Assembly (NCBI RefSeq): GCF_947495625.1
Contig: NZ_CANLZW010000005.1
Coordinates: 62,001-126,000, forward strand
From: an uncultured Cocleimonas sp.
Lineage (GTDB): Bacteria > Pseudomonadota > Gammaproteobacteria > Thiotrichales > Thiotrichaceae
Length of the DNA stretch: 64,000 nucleotides
Direction of reading: 5' to 3'
The notes under the pieces are model-generated. The model worked only from the letters and a program-made list of their open reading frames with translations, searched no databases and was not told the DNA's origin. How positions within the stretch are numbered: the stretch's first letter is position 1; each line of letters begins with the position of its first letter. The position numbers and the translations under genes are program-made. Positions 16,828 through 27,727 of this stretch are shown one piece after another.

Positions 16828-17694
16828 TTAAAATTGAAATCCAGATGCACGGAGAAAAGCAATAAGCTTTTCACTATGCAGTTCAATTTTTTCTACTGAA
16901 TCATGCTTTGCATCTTCTATTTCTAGCAAGCTTAAATGCGGTTCAGGGCAGTTTTCTATAATTGCTCTGGCATCTTCAACGGGAATGGTTGTATCTTCTT
17001 TGCCATGCACGATCAGTATTGGGCAGTTGATTTTACACACTGTGGCTAATGGCGCGAATGACGCAAAGCGGTGTCCGATGACCCATTCCACATAACGCAT
17101 CACGAGCTTTCTGATAACGGCAGGTAAATAGAAACTTTTTAAAAATCGCTGCATCATCCATTCAGGGTGTGCGAATGCAGAAATACTGATTACTGCGGCA
17201 ATATCTTTGCGTTTCGAGGCTTCAAACAATACCGCGCCTGCCCCGACTGAATGTCCTAACAGGGCAATCCTTTTAGATTTTTCGGGATGGTGTTGCTTTA
17301 ACCAATCGATCACATTTCCCAGGTCTTCTGCGAACCGGGGTAACGATGAGAAGGTATCCGAATCACTGCTGCCATGACTTCTGGTATCAAAAAGCAGAAC
17401 GTTCATACCTGCTTTGTAAAAGGGTGTAGCAAGCGGCAACATGACTTCTGCATTGCCACCCCAGCCATGCAGAATAATTAGCGTTTCAGTTGAACCGGAT
17501 ACAGGAAGTAACCAGCCAAATAACTTTTTATCTCCATTAATAGGAATGTGTAACTGAAGATAATCAATACCAAGCAGATCTTTGGGATTACTCGTTTCTT
17601 TATTTCTGGGCGCGCGGAAACCTAAATGAATAGCGATAAAAAATAAGCCGGCAAGCATGATGATTGCCAGTATTAAAAAGATGAAATAATGCAT
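16828..17694 (-). CDS. Membrane-anchored alpha/beta hydrolase
   Basis: 288 residues. An N-terminal hydrophobic helix (residues 3-22) anchors the protein, then an alpha/beta hydrolase fold: oxyanion HGWGG (about 75-79), nucleophile elbow GHSVGAG (Ser at about 147), acid in HGKEDTTIP, and base in DAKHDS. FDTRSHGSSDSD and the downstream layout match the YqkD/BAAT-like serine hydrolases of unknown substrate often annotated as alpha/beta fold. Monocistronic, facing copy 7 of the dispersed repeat. Confidence 0.85.
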   Translation of the reverse strand: MHYFIFLILAIIMLAGLFFIAIHLGFRAPRNKETSNPKDLLGIDYLQLHIPINGDKKLFGWLLPVSGSTETLIILHGWGGNAEVMLPLATPFYKAGMNVLLFDTRSHGSSDSDTFSSLPRFAEDLGNVIDWLKQHHPEKSKRIALLGHSVGAGAVLFEASKRKDIAAVISISAFAHPEWMMQRFLKSFYLPAVIRKLVMRYVEWVIGHRFASFAPLATVCKINCPILIVHGKEDTTIPVEDARAIIENCPEPHLSLLEIEDAKHDSVEKIELHSEKLIAFLRASGFQF

Positions 17695-17881
17695 GCTTAC
17701 CCTAGGTTTAGCTTTTGGTATTAGCGTCAGGATTATTGAAAAGACATTGCTCTGCTTTTGAAAGCCCCTTTCTAAATGTCAAAACTACCAATAAATTAAC
17801 CGCTTGTAATTGACGGTTCTCAAAACAGAAAATGCTTCAACAACATTATTAAGTGCAGAATTAATGGCAGAAATACAAAAA

Positions 17882-18121
17882 TTACATACTCTGTTTTTCT
17901 TGAGTCGTGAATACTTCTTTCACTAAATCCATTTCAGATTTGCCTTCTGTCGATATGCCAAGACGCGTTACTTCATCGTTTAGAAAAGGTTTCATCGTAG
18001 CCATCAAGGGTTGCCATTTTTCAAAGGAATAATCCTTATCTGCAATCGTCGTTGAAGGTTCATCTGCACGTTTTAATATCTCAGGTAAATTATTTAAAAC
18101 CTGGTTCATCAAGTCATCCAT
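17882..18121 (-). CDS. Small soluble protein of unknown function
   Basis: 79 residues, acidic, helical, no signal peptide (MDDLMNQVLNNLPEILKRAD). AAAGGAA lies 8-10 bases before the ATG, supporting real translation. No family recognised. It diverges from the universal stress protein gene across 480 bases that contain one dispersed repeat. Confidence 0.6.
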   Translation of the reverse strand: MDDLMNQVLNNLPEILKRADEPSTTIADKDYSFEKWQPLMATMKPFLNDEVTRLGISTEGKSEMDLVKEVFTTQEKQSM

Positions 18122-18312
18122 GTGTTCATTCCTTTGTGAGAGTAAAAAACCAATCTGACATGATTCATATCTTTGTTTGAGACATAAGATGAATCAATGG
18201 TTTTTAGAATACCGATTGTTGTTTTGTCTTAATATTCGGACATATGCTTAGAAAAGCTGTGATAACTACGTAGTTTTGATTATGTTAATCACGCATAAAT
18301 ATGAGATGAGAG

Positions 18313-18340
18313 AAAAAAGGCTTAAAAGTAGGGGGGTGAC
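18313..18340 (+). repeat. Dispersed G-run element, copy 8 (mini)
   Basis: A6, GG, stem CTTA, loop AAAG, stem TAGG, GGGGTGAC. It lies in the divergent gap 18122-18601, where nothing else is recognised. Confidence 0.8.
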
Positions 18341-18601
18341 TTTAATTTATAATTATTTAGATTCATCCATCTATTAATGATTATTTCTTGCATGAAACCT
18401 CTTTAAATCTTGTGCTGTTCTTTCAAATATAAAACTAAGTAGTTTCCACACCGCATCTACGAATAACTCCGCATTTAGTCTTTACTGTACATACCTGATA
18501 ATTAATTAAAAAGGTTTCACATAAAAATAGTGATTATAGATAACGTCAATTTAAAAAGATCGATAGCAAGGTATCAATATAGGAGATAGTGGAATAATAA
18601 A

Positions 18602-19063
18602 ATGAAAGCTTATCAACACATTTTACTGACCACTGATTTTTCGAAATTCAGTGAAGTTGTCGCACGAAAAGCCGTCACTCTTGCTGGGCATTTCAATGCA
18701 AGAATCACTCTGTTACATGTCGTAGAACATTTTTCAGAGGATAACGATGAAGATAACGTTGTGGTTGGATCCCATCAAGATGTAGACTCAGGCTCAGGCA
18801 AAAATATCATTGCTGAAAATCGTCAGCGGCTTGTGGAGTTCGCTAATTTAGTGCCAAATTTACAAGTGATACCCATGGTTAGTGTATCAACTGAAGCGAC
18901 CGAGGATGAGATTATCAAGGTTGCCAGAGAAATCAAAGCTGATCTCATTATTATGGGAGAGCATGGTGAAAATGGCGTGTCAGTTCTACCGGGGCTAAAT
19001 ACTAGAAAATTGCAACAAAAAGCACCCTGTGACGTGCTGGTAGTGCATGCCGATGCCGCTTGA
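18602..19063 (+). CDS. Universal stress protein UspA family
   Basis: 153 residues, single Usp domain. It starts YQHILLTTDFSKFSEVVARKAVTLAGHF and has DLIIMGEHGENG, the place of the GxxGxxG nucleotide loop; the consensus G(S/T) after the nine-residue spacer is LNTRKLQQKAPCDVLVVHA, so the ATP motif is imperfect. Together with MarC (43 bases downstream) it precedes the Na+-ATPase operon. The second Usp-type protein of the window after the fusion at 11303. Confidence 0.88.
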   Translation: MKAYQHILLTTDFSKFSEVVARKAVTLAGHFNARITLLHVVEHFSEDNDEDNVVVGSHQDVDSGSGKNIIAENRQRLVEFANLVPNLQVIPMVSVSTEATEDEIIKVAREIKADLIIMGEHGENGVSVLPGLNTRKLQQKAPCDVLVVHADAA

Positions 19064-19106
19064 AAATACAATTCATTAATAGTTTAATCTAAAAAGCAAA
19101 ATAACC

Positions 19107-19736
19107 ATGACCAGCGTATTCTCAGCAAATATAGAGCACTTCATTCAAGCGACCATTGCCATTGTGGCAATCTCTAATCCATTGGGAGCTGCACCGATTT
19201 TTCTTGCGCTTGTGGGAGATGTCGGCCCAGTTAAACGAAGGTATGCCGCTTTACGTGTTTCACTTTATATCTTCATCATCCTGTTCGTTGCAACCTTGGC
19301 AGGAAGTGGTTTATTAAAACTATTTGGTATTTCATTGTCTGCATTTCAGGCAGGTGGTGGTCTTATCGTTCTGTTAATGGGGCTGGAAATGATGAAGGGC
19401 AGGCCAACGCATGTTCAGCATGAAAGCCTTCAAGATGATGAAACGGATCAACTGTTAGTGCCACTTGCGATGCCATTGATTGCAGGCCCAGGCTCGATAG
19501 CGACAGTGATGACTTTGGCAGCCCATAATCCCACGGTAATGGGCCATATCAGTGTGACATTGGCAGTCGTTACCGAGGCTGTTCTAATGTTTATCATTCT
19601 TTCAGCTTCGGTTTGGGTAGAAAAAAGGGTAAGCGAACGAGGACAACGAATTTTTTTGAAATTCATGGGATTTATTCTGGTTGTAATGGGTGCGCAAATG
19701 GCTTTGACCGGTATTAAGAGTTTTCTTTTCACTTGA
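19107..19736 (+). CDS. MarC family integral membrane protein
   Basis: 209 residues with six hydrophobic segments; ISNPLGAAPIFLAL near the N-terminus and AFQAGGGLIVLLMGLEMM, PLAMPLIAGPGSI in the middle are hallmark MarC/NAAT motifs. The family's transport role is uncertain; it was once linked to antibiotic resistance but that was not upheld. It lies 43 bases after the Usp gene and about 135 bases before atpD, so it may belong to the same stress/ion-homeostasis region. Confidence 0.88.
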   Translation: MTSVFSANIEHFIQATIAIVAISNPLGAAPIFLALVGDVGPVKRRYAALRVSLYIFIILFVATLAGSGLLKLFGISLSAFQAGGGLIVLLMGLEMMKGRPTHVQHESLQDDETDQLLVPLAMPLIAGPGSIATVMTLAAHNPTVMGHISVTLAVVTEAVLMFIILSASVWVEKRVSERGQRIFLKFMGFILVVMGAQMALTGIKSFLFT

Positions 19737-19855
19737 TATTCTTTCTATGGTTTTCTCTAAGTATAAACCGCACATCAATTACGGCTAATACGAGTTACCA
19801 GAATACAAATCAAATGAGATCATGAAGTTGTATATTTAATGTTTTTTAACAGTGA

Positions 19856-21708
<1,853 letters not shown>

Positions 21709-21716
21709 GCAACGAT

Positions 21717-22010
21717 ATGAATAAGCAGAAACCAGAAGAAAGCTTTGAGGATTCTGTCAATCGCAAAGCAGATCTCAAGCTTCGTGCGCAACGGGAAAAA
21801 CATCGTTCAGTCTGGTTTGGCTTGGGAATGTTTGGTCTGGTTGGTTGGGCTGTGGTTGTTCCTACCTTGATAGGTGTTGCATTGGGTGTATGGATTGACG
21901 AACGCTGGCCTGGGCCAGTTTCATGGACATTAAATCTGCTCATTATTGGGCTAATAATTGGCTGTATTAATGCCTGGATTTGGGTAAAAAAGGAAAGTAA
22001 TGATGATTGA
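21717..22010 (+). CDS. atpQ: N-ATPase membrane protein AtpQ (AtpI-like)
   Basis: 97 residues: a charged N-terminal cytoplasmic segment (SVNRKADLKLRAQREKHRSVW) and two membrane helices, matching the ATPase_gene1/AtpI-like group. In N-ATPase operons atpQ sits between atpC and atpR and is thought to help c-ring assembly or ion supply; this is family knowledge, not shown here. It overlaps atpR by 11 bases. Confidence 0.85.
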   Translation: MNKQKPEESFEDSVNRKADLKLRAQREKHRSVWFGLGMFGLVGWAVVVPTLIGVALGVWIDERWPGPVSWTLNLLIIGLIIGCINAWIWVKKESNDD

Positions 22011-22356
22011 GTCTTTAAATATGGAATCGATGAGTACATCTTTGAATATATTAGGCTGGCTGGTTGCTTTGTTTATAGGTGGGTTTGCGGGCTTTGTCTA
22101 TTTTCTCGGTCTGTGGCTAACGCTTAAACGACTACCAACCAGTAATAACCCGGCATTATTGATGCTAGCCAGTTTGCTGTTACGGATGGCATTTGTGATG
22201 TCTATTTTTTATCTGATTATGCTGAAAGTTGGTTGGCAGGGTTTATTGATAGCGTTAGTGGGGCTTACATTGGTTCGCTTTATTCTTAGCAGACATTATA
22301 AGCCAGAAGTGCTTACGTCAGAATCTGTTAAGTCAGAACCTATAGAGAACGTATAG
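22000..22356 (+). CDS. atpR: N-ATPase membrane protein AtpR
   Basis: 118 residues with three hydrophobic segments and arginines within or next to them (LWLTLKRL, LLLRMAF, LTLVRFILSRHY), the feature from which AtpR was named and proposed to interact with the c-subunit carboxylates. AtpR is unique to N-ATPases, so its presence fixes the class of this operon. The start at 22000 overlaps atpQ; an internal ATG at 22021 (MESMSTSLNIL) is also plausible. Confidence 0.85.
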   Translation: MMIESLNMESMSTSLNILGWLVALFIGGFAGFVYFLGLWLTLKRLPTSNNPALLMLASLLLRMAFVMSIFYLIMLKVGWQGLLIALVGLTLVRFILSRHYKPEVLTSESVKSEPIENV

Positions 22357-22361
22357 CCGTT

Positions 22362-23105
22362 ATGAATATTACTCCTGATCAAACTGTTTATTGGCAATGG
22401 GAATGGTTACATATTAACGCTACGATTGTATTCACCTGGGTAGTTATGATTTTACTGGTAGGTGGTTCCTGGTTGATAACTCGAAAATTGACGATTGAGG
22501 CAGAAATTCCGCGCTGGCAGAACATGCTAGAAGTCGTGGTAACTACCATTAATGATCAAATTAGAGATGTCAGTGGTCAGGATGCCAGCCGGTTTCTACC
22601 TTTTATTGGTACTTTATTTTTATATATTTTGACTTCCAACCTGCTGGAATTAATACCAGGATTTGTCGCTCCTACTGGCTCATTATCCACAACGACAGCA
22701 TTGGCAATCAGTGTGTTTGTTGCAGTGCCGTTATTTGGTATAGCCAGTGATGGAATAGGTGGCTACCTTAAACAATATGTCCAACCAACGTTTTTAATGT
22801 TGCCATTCAATATTATTGGAGAACTCACTCGCACCATTTCTTTGGCAGTAAGGCTGTATGGAAATATCATGAGTGGCACCGTAATTGTAGGCATCTTATT
22901 GAGTCTGACTCCGTTTTTCTTCCCGCTTGTTATGCAATTGCTTGGGCTGATTACAGGCACTGTTCAGGCATATATATTTGCCATGCTGGCGATGGTTTAC
23001 ATTGCGTCAGCTACTGCTGCTCATGAAAAAGCCAAAACGAACGAGTCAAATGAATCAGCTAGCAAAGACAAACCCGAATCTAAACCAAAACCGAATCCTA
23101 ATTAA
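22362..23105 (+). CDS. atpB: N-ATPase Fo subunit a
   Basis: 247 residues with about six membrane helices. The essential stator arginine is in SLAVRLYGNIMSG (Arg164), preceded by PFNIIGELTRT. The C-terminus is unusually polar (KTNESNESASKDKPESKPKPNPN). It forms the ion half-channels against the c-ring. It starts 5 bases after atpR. Confidence 0.94.
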   Translation: MNITPDQTVYWQWEWLHINATIVFTWVVMILLVGGSWLITRKLTIEAEIPRWQNMLEVVVTTINDQIRDVSGQDASRFLPFIGTLFLYILTSNLLELIPGFVAPTGSLSTTTALAISVFVAVPLFGIASDGIGGYLKQYVQPTFLMLPFNIIGELTRTISLAVRLYGNIMSGTVIVGILLSLTPFFFPLVMQLLGLITGTVQAYIFAMLAMVYIASATAAHEKAKTNESNESASKDKPESKPKPNPN

Positions 23106-23126
23106 ATTTAGAAAAGGAGAATATCA

Positions 23127-23405
23127 ATGGACAGTTTAAGTATCATCGCCGTAGCGTCAATTATTATGGCAGGCCTAACAATCGCTATCGGTTCTATAGG
23201 GCCTGCATTCGGAGAGGCACGTGCCGTTGCTCAGGCACTGAATGCTATTGCCCAGCAGCCAGACGCATCCAACACCATAACCCGAACACTGTTTGTAGGA
23301 TTGGCGATGATTGAATCAGTGGCTATTTATTGTTTTGTGGTTTCAATGATTCTGATCTTCGCAAACCCTTTCTGGGAATACGCAAAAACGGCAGCAGGCA
23401 ACTGA
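23127..23405 (+). CDS. atpE: N-ATPase Fo subunit c, two-carboxylate Na+ type
   Basis: 92-residue helical hairpin. Helix 1 has GSIGPAFGEARA with Glu30 where the Na+ enzyme of Ilyobacter has Gln32; helix 2 has MIESVAIY with Glu63, Ser64 and Tyr68. Glu in both helices corresponds to the two-carboxylate motif reported for some Na+ rotors, and Ser plus Tyr are Na+-site ligands; the Thr after Ser in Ilyobacter is Val65 here. I infer Na+ coupling, with moderate certainty. AAAAGGAG before the ATG is the strongest ribosome binding site of the operon, as expected for the high-copy subunit. Confidence 0.95.
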   Translation: MDSLSIIAVASIIMAGLTIAIGSIGPAFGEARAVAQALNAIAQQPDASNTITRTLFVGLAMIESVAIYCFVVSMILIFANPFWEYAKTAAGN

Positions 23406-23406
23406 G

Positions 23407-24180
23407 ATGGAAATCGACTGGTTGACAGTTAGTGCTCAGATCGTCAACTTTCTGGTGTTGGTGTGGCTGTTAAAACATTTTCTTTATAAGCCAATCATTG
23501 ATGCGATGGATCGACGAGAGAAAAGTATCGCGGATAATATAAATGAAGCCAAAGCACGTGAGCATAATGCTCAATTAACCACGCAAGATTACGAAAGTAA
23601 AATTAAGGCACTGGAACACGACAAAGCAACGTTATTACAAGAAGCGGAAGCTGCCGCACAGCAAAAGCGTGTCGCGCTGGAAGAAGAAGCACGTAAAGAC
23701 GTACAACAACAAAAGAGTTTATGGCAAAAACAGCTGCATCAAGAGCAAAAAAACTATCTTGATGACTTAAGTAAAACAACGGTAAAGGCTATTCAGGATA
23801 CTGGGCGGCGTGTATTTGGGGATTTATCTGACAGTACTTTTGAAGCACAGATAATTTCTATTTTTCTTAAGCGTTTGCGTGGTTTGGATGATGAATTACT
23901 GAAGAATTTAAAAGGTTCAACTGATGAAATTCATGTCGTCACGGCTTTTGAAATTGACTCTGATACCAAACAAAAGATCACGCTTGCCATTCACGAAACT
24001 ATTAATGATTCAGCTACGGTGAATTACAAGGTATCCAGTGATTTACTCTGTGGTATTTCTCTGGATACAGGTGGATATCAAGTAGGCTGGAATATCGATG
24101 AATACCTTCAAAAATTTGACCAGCGCCTGTTAGAAAGCTTTGATTTTAATTCTGATTACGGGTCAAAGACTAATGTCTGA
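23407..24180 (+). CDS. atpF: N-ATPase subunit b with delta-like C-terminal extension
   Basis: 257 residues, about 100 longer than a typical b subunit. One N-terminal membrane helix (IVNFLVLVWLLKHFLY), then a long charged coiled coil (about 35-130), then a globular end containing VNYKVSSDLLCGISLDTGGYQV, which resembles the C-terminal part of delta/OSCP. No separate delta gene is present in the operon, consistent with N-ATPases in which b has absorbed that role. It starts one base after the atpE stop and overlaps atpA by 8 bases. Confidence 0.9.
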   Translation: MEIDWLTVSAQIVNFLVLVWLLKHFLYKPIIDAMDRREKSIADNINEAKAREHNAQLTTQDYESKIKALEHDKATLLQEAEAAAQQKRVALEEEARKDVQQQKSLWQKQLHQEQKNYLDDLSKTTVKAIQDTGRRVFGDLSDSTFEAQIISIFLKRLRGLDDELLKNLKGSTDEIHVVTAFEIDSDTKQKITLAIHETINDSATVNYKVSSDLLCGISLDTGGYQVGWNIDEYLQKFDQRLLESFDFNSDYGSKTNV

Positions 24181-25744
24181 TACGAATTTAGAAACTAATA
24201 GTTTAGCGCCAAGCGAGCCTATAAATGACGACCTGAAACTAAATATACAGCAAACGCTTGGTCAAGTAGGATCGGTATACGACGAAGCACTGTCTAAGCC
24301 GTCCCCCGATTTGATTCTGACAGAAACGGGTATTATCACTTCCGTAGGTGGTGGTATTGCGCGAGTAGAGGGTTTACCCAAAACCCAGGCCGAAGAAATT
24401 CTATTATTTCCGGGAAATGTAGTCGGTATTGCGCTTAATCTTGAGGAGGATGATATAGGCGTAATATTACTGGGAGATGATCCTTTAATTAAAGCGGGTG
24501 CATCCGTTAAACGAACAGGGCATATCGCAGATACACCCGTGGGTGATGCTTTATTAGGTCGTGTAATAGATGCGACGGGTAAAGTACTGGACGGTGGTGC
24601 ACCGCTAAAAATTAACAAACGCATGCCAATGGAACGCGAAGCCCCGGAAATTATGGATAGGGCTCCCGTAAAAGTACCATTGCAGACCGGCATTAAATCC
24701 ATAGATGCGTTAATTCCTATTGGTCATGGTCAACGTGAATTAATCGTAGGTGACCGCCAGACGGGCAAAACCTCAGTGGCAGTGGATACGATTATTAATC
24801 AATGTGGCACAGGGATGATCTGTATTTATTGCGCCATAGGACAGCGCGGTACAGCCGTTGCCAGAGTTGTAGAAACACTGCGCGACGCGGAGATGCTGGA
24901 ACAAACAATCGTGGTAGTTACATCTGGTGAAGACCAGCCTGGACTACAATATATGACGCCGTATGCGGCGACTACCATGGCTGAATGGTTTCGTGATCAG
25001 GGTAAACATGTACTGATTGTTTATGATGATTTAATTCGACATGCTCGTGCTTATCGCGAATTGTCATTGTTATTGAGACGTGCTCCAGGCCGTGAAGCTT
25101 TTCCCGGTGATATCTTTTATATCCATTCACGTTTACTTGAACGCTCTACACAATTGAGTGAAGCGTTAGGTGGTGGTTCTTTGACGGCACTGCCTATCAT
25201 TGAAACGCAGGCGGAAGACATTTCAGCCTATATCCCTACCAATTTAGTGTCGATTACCGATGGCCAGATTTACTTATCACCCGGGTTATTTCGCAAGGGA
25301 TTATTACCCGCAGTTGATACCGGGAAATCTGTTTCGCGTGTTGGCGGTAAAGCGCAATTACCCGCCTATAGAGCGGTAGCGGGTGATCTTCGATTAGCCT
25401 ATTCACAGTTTGAAGAACTTGAAACCTTTGCGCGTTTTGCTACGCGACTTGATGCTGAGAGTCAGGCTGCAATCAATCGAGGTCGGCGTGTGCGCGAAGT
25501 ATTGAAGCAAGCAGAACATCAACCACTGACGGTTATTCAGCAAATTGCCATGCTCAAAGCCGTTAATGAAGGTTTGTTCGATGAGTTAGAACTCAAGCAA
25601 TTATTAGAAGCACAGAAAAATATTGCGAATGCACTAGAAGATCAAATGAAACCACTTGCAACTAAGGTCGAGTCAGGTGAAAAACTCACTGATGATGATT
25701 GGCAATCCCTGGTCGATTTCCTAACTGAAATTATCAAAAAGTAA
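24173..25744 (+). CDS. atpA: N-ATPase F1 alpha subunit
   Basis: 523 residues from the ATG at 24173 (MSDTNLETNSLAPSEP); an upstream in-frame ATG at 24140 would add 11 residues inside atpF and is less likely. Walker A GDRQTGKT is at 193-200, LLLRRAPGREAFPGDIFYIHSRLLERS carries the arginine finger region. It is the non-catalytic nucleotide-binding partner of beta. The C-terminal helical bundle is complete. atpG starts 8 bases after the stop. Confidence 0.95.
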   Translation: MSDTNLETNSLAPSEPINDDLKLNIQQTLGQVGSVYDEALSKPSPDLILTETGIITSVGGGIARVEGLPKTQAEEILLFPGNVVGIALNLEEDDIGVILLGDDPLIKAGASVKRTGHIADTPVGDALLGRVIDATGKVLDGGAPLKINKRMPMEREAPEIMDRAPVKVPLQTGIKSIDALIPIGHGQRELIVGDRQTGKTSVAVDTIINQCGTGMICIYCAIGQRGTAVARVVETLRDAEMLEQTIVVVTSGEDQPGLQYMTPYAATTMAEWFRDQGKHVLIVYDDLIRHARAYRELSLLLRRAPGREAFPGDIFYIHSRLLERSTQLSEALGGGSLTALPIIETQAEDISAYIPTNLVSITDGQIYLSPGLFRKGLLPAVDTGKSVSRVGGKAQLPAYRAVAGDLRLAYSQFEELETFARFATRLDAESQAAINRGRRVREVLKQAEHQPLTVIQQIAMLKAVNEGLFDELELKQLLEAQKNIANALEDQMKPLATKVESGEKLTDDDWQSLVDFLTEIIKK

Positions 25745-25752
25745 TACAAGTC

Positions 25753-26661
25753 ATGGAAACGCCTGAACGCTTACAGCAACAAATCAAAAGCATGGAAGGG
25801 TTGCACAATATTGTTGCAACCATGAAGGCGTTGTCTGCGTCGAATATTCATCAGTATGAACAATCCATAGAATCGCTGACGGATTATTGGCATACCGTAG
25901 AGCTTGGCTTACGGGTTGTGATGCGTGATGAAATAAATCCGATACATAGAAGCTCATCACCCAGTGGAGCCATGGCTGCAGTCGTATTTGGCTCTGATCA
26001 TGGTATGTGTGGTCGTTTTAATGAAGATATTACGGAATATATGCTGGCGCATTTCAAATCTGTTTCAATTGATGTTAAGCCAAAAATTCTGTGTTTGGGT
26101 CTTCGAGCGGGTGATCTACTGGAACGAGCAGAACAGCCCGCTGATGAAGTACTGACCTTACCAGGAGGTGCTAATCAGATTAGCTCCGCAATTCAGCAAA
26201 TATTGATTCGTATTGAAGAATGGAGAGAAAACCAGGGGATTAAGAATCTCTTTCTTTATCATAATCGCCCTAAAAATAGAGCCTTATATCATCCAACCAG
26301 ATTTCATTTGCTGCCTTTGCAATTAGATAAATTTAGTAAGTTTGATATAAAGGAATGGCCTGGCACTAGCTTGCCCACCTATACAATGGATCGAGATAAG
26401 TTACTCTCATCGTTACTAAACCAATATTTCTTTATTTCACTATTTCGTGCCTGTGCTGAAAGTCAATCTGCCGAACATGGTAGTCGCCTAACGGCGATGC
26501 AAGCCGCAGAGAAAAACCTTGATGAGCATATAGAAGAATTAGGTGGGGAGTATCGTCGAGCGCGTCAGGATATTATAACGAATGAATTGCTCGACATTAT
26601 TGCAAGCTTTGAAGCGATGTCAGACAACAAGAAAGAAAAGAAGAAAAATAAGAAAAAATAG
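25753..26661 (+). CDS. atpG: N-ATPase F1 gamma subunit
   Basis: 302 residues, last gene of the operon. METPERLQQQIKSMEGLHNIVATMKALSASNIHQYE is the N-terminal coiled-coil helix with the conserved MKA element, and the C-terminal helix contains SRLTAMQAAEKNLDEHIEELGGEYRRARQDIITNELLDIIAS. N-ATPase gammas are more divergent than F-type. The tail is a lysine-rich KKEKKKNKKK, unusual for the family and possibly due to A-rich 3' drift. Confidence 0.92.
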   Translation: METPERLQQQIKSMEGLHNIVATMKALSASNIHQYEQSIESLTDYWHTVELGLRVVMRDEINPIHRSSSPSGAMAAVVFGSDHGMCGRFNEDITEYMLAHFKSVSIDVKPKILCLGLRAGDLLERAEQPADEVLTLPGGANQISSAIQQILIRIEEWRENQGIKNLFLYHNRPKNRALYHPTRFHLLPLQLDKFSKFDIKEWPGTSLPTYTMDRDKLLSSLLNQYFFISLFRACAESQSAEHGSRLTAMQAAEKNLDEHIEELGGEYRRARQDIITNELLDIIASFEAMSDNKKEKKKNKKK

Positions 26662-26717
26662 AATAGCATTTTTACTCATTACTCTTTTATAGATTAAGAG
26701 AAGATTTCAAATATACA

Positions 26718-26754
26718 AATCACAACACACCTGAAACCTTGGTGTGTTGTGATT
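26718..26754 (+). terminator. Hairpin ending the atp operon
   Basis: Perfect 14-bp stem AATCACAACACACC / GGTGTGTTGTGATT with a 9-base loop. No long T-run follows (GCTATTATTT), so termination may be weak or the hairpin may protect the 3' end. Confidence 0.65.
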
Positions 26755-26760
26755 GCTATT

Positions 26761-26826
26761 ATTTAAAGCATACGATTATTAAAAGCATACGATTATTTAA
26801 AAATATGGTTATTTAAAGAATACGAT
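26761..26826. repeat. Four imperfect 16-17 bp tandem repeats
   Basis: Units ATTTAAAGCATACGATT, ATTAAAAGCATACGATT, ATTTAAAAATATGGTT and ATTTAAAGAATACGAT. The last unit overlaps the stop codon and final codons of the lipoprotein gene on the minus strand, so the array may have grown from that gene's 3' end. Confidence 0.75.
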
Positions 26827-27217
26827 ATTCATCCCAAAATTCTTTTCGAATTTTATTCCACTTTGTTACCTGAGCATTATTCAAAACCTTTTTGAGCTCT
26901 AGGTTTTTCTCATCGGTTAGTTTTATGAATTCTTTACGTTTGTTAATTTTAGGGTTGTTAGAAGCAGCAAGAAAACTATAACGATTCGAAAAGTCTTCGT
27001 TGAGTAGAGATACTTTAATTCTTTGTGCTTCATTCAGACCAAGCGCTTCAACCATTTTACTGGTGATGATTGCCGCACGATCGCTCGGATCTGTCGCATT
27101 AATAGTTTCCTCGATTAGTTGCTCTTTTTGTTTCTCATATTTCATGCTCTTGTATTGCGTACATGCATTAAGGCTTATAGCCGATAAAACACACATCACC
27201 ATTGTCATTTTTTTCAT
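26813..27217 (-). CDS. Lipoprotein with Spy/CpxP-like helical domain
   Basis: 134 residues. The signal peptide ends in lipobox LNAC (Cys19). The mature part is helical with ALGLNEAQRIKVSLLNEDFSNRYSFLAA and a later NAQVTKWNKIRKEFWDEY, the two-helix pattern of LTxxQ/Spy-like periplasmic proteins. Likely an outer-membrane-anchored stress or chaperone-like factor; precise role unknown. It converges on the atp operon. Confidence 0.7.
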   Translation of the reverse strand: MKKMTMVMCVLSAISLNACTQYKSMKYEKQKEQLIEETINATDPSDRAAIITSKMVEALGLNEAQRIKVSLLNEDFSNRYSFLAASNNPKINKRKEFIKLTDEKNLELKKVLNNAQVTKWNKIRKEFWDEYRIL

Positions 27218-27382
27218 GATAATTCCTCATATAAATTTAATTCCTCAGCTAAATTGTATGGTTTAGGAAAGATCTTTTTAATCCGTAGATGTGCGTACCG
27301 ACTTAAGTATTTAGCGAAGGCGATTACATAAGAAGGCGAAAGACTTAGATCGATTCTGTGTAAATGACTTTGTTTGAATAGC

Positions 27383-27523
27383 AAAAAAGCCCCTAGCTCT
27401 GCATAAATTATTCGGCTACGCCTCACCCTAAAGGGTCAGCTAAAGCTTTTGTCTCGCAAGCTCGGCTCTATTTAGGTTTTTAGAAAACAAAAACCTAATA
27501 TCATTCAAAGTAGGGGGGTGTAC
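27383..27523 (+). repeat. Dispersed G-run element, copy 9 (long form)
   Basis: A6-GCCCCTAGCTCTGCATAAATT, then TATTCGGCTACGCCTCACCC, ACCC/GGGT hairpin, CTCGCAAGCTCGGCTC, a perfect TTAGGTTTTT / AAAAACCTAA hairpin, TATCATTCAAAG and TAGG plus GGGGTGTAC. It is almost collinear with copy 2; the terminal C is displaced by one base. Confidence 0.85.
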
Positions 27524-27727
27524 TTTCAATTATTTTAATACGATTTTCCAATTCCTGTTATCTAGTAAAAGATCAAAAAACTTCTATCAAAATCAACAAT
27601 AGGTTCAGCAAAAAAATGCGGGTATCTCCAATTTTCATAACCTATCTCAACGAAATAACGGTTAGTTAGTATTAGTATTTAACTTAAATGATTAGCTATT
27701 TAAACACGTGAAGTTAAGGAGATTAAA

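Noticed and set aside
27214-27426. 70-codon minus-strand ORF extending into a repeat copy
   Set aside because: No ribosome binding site; the N-terminal half is repeat sequence. The lipoprotein gene next to it explains the region.
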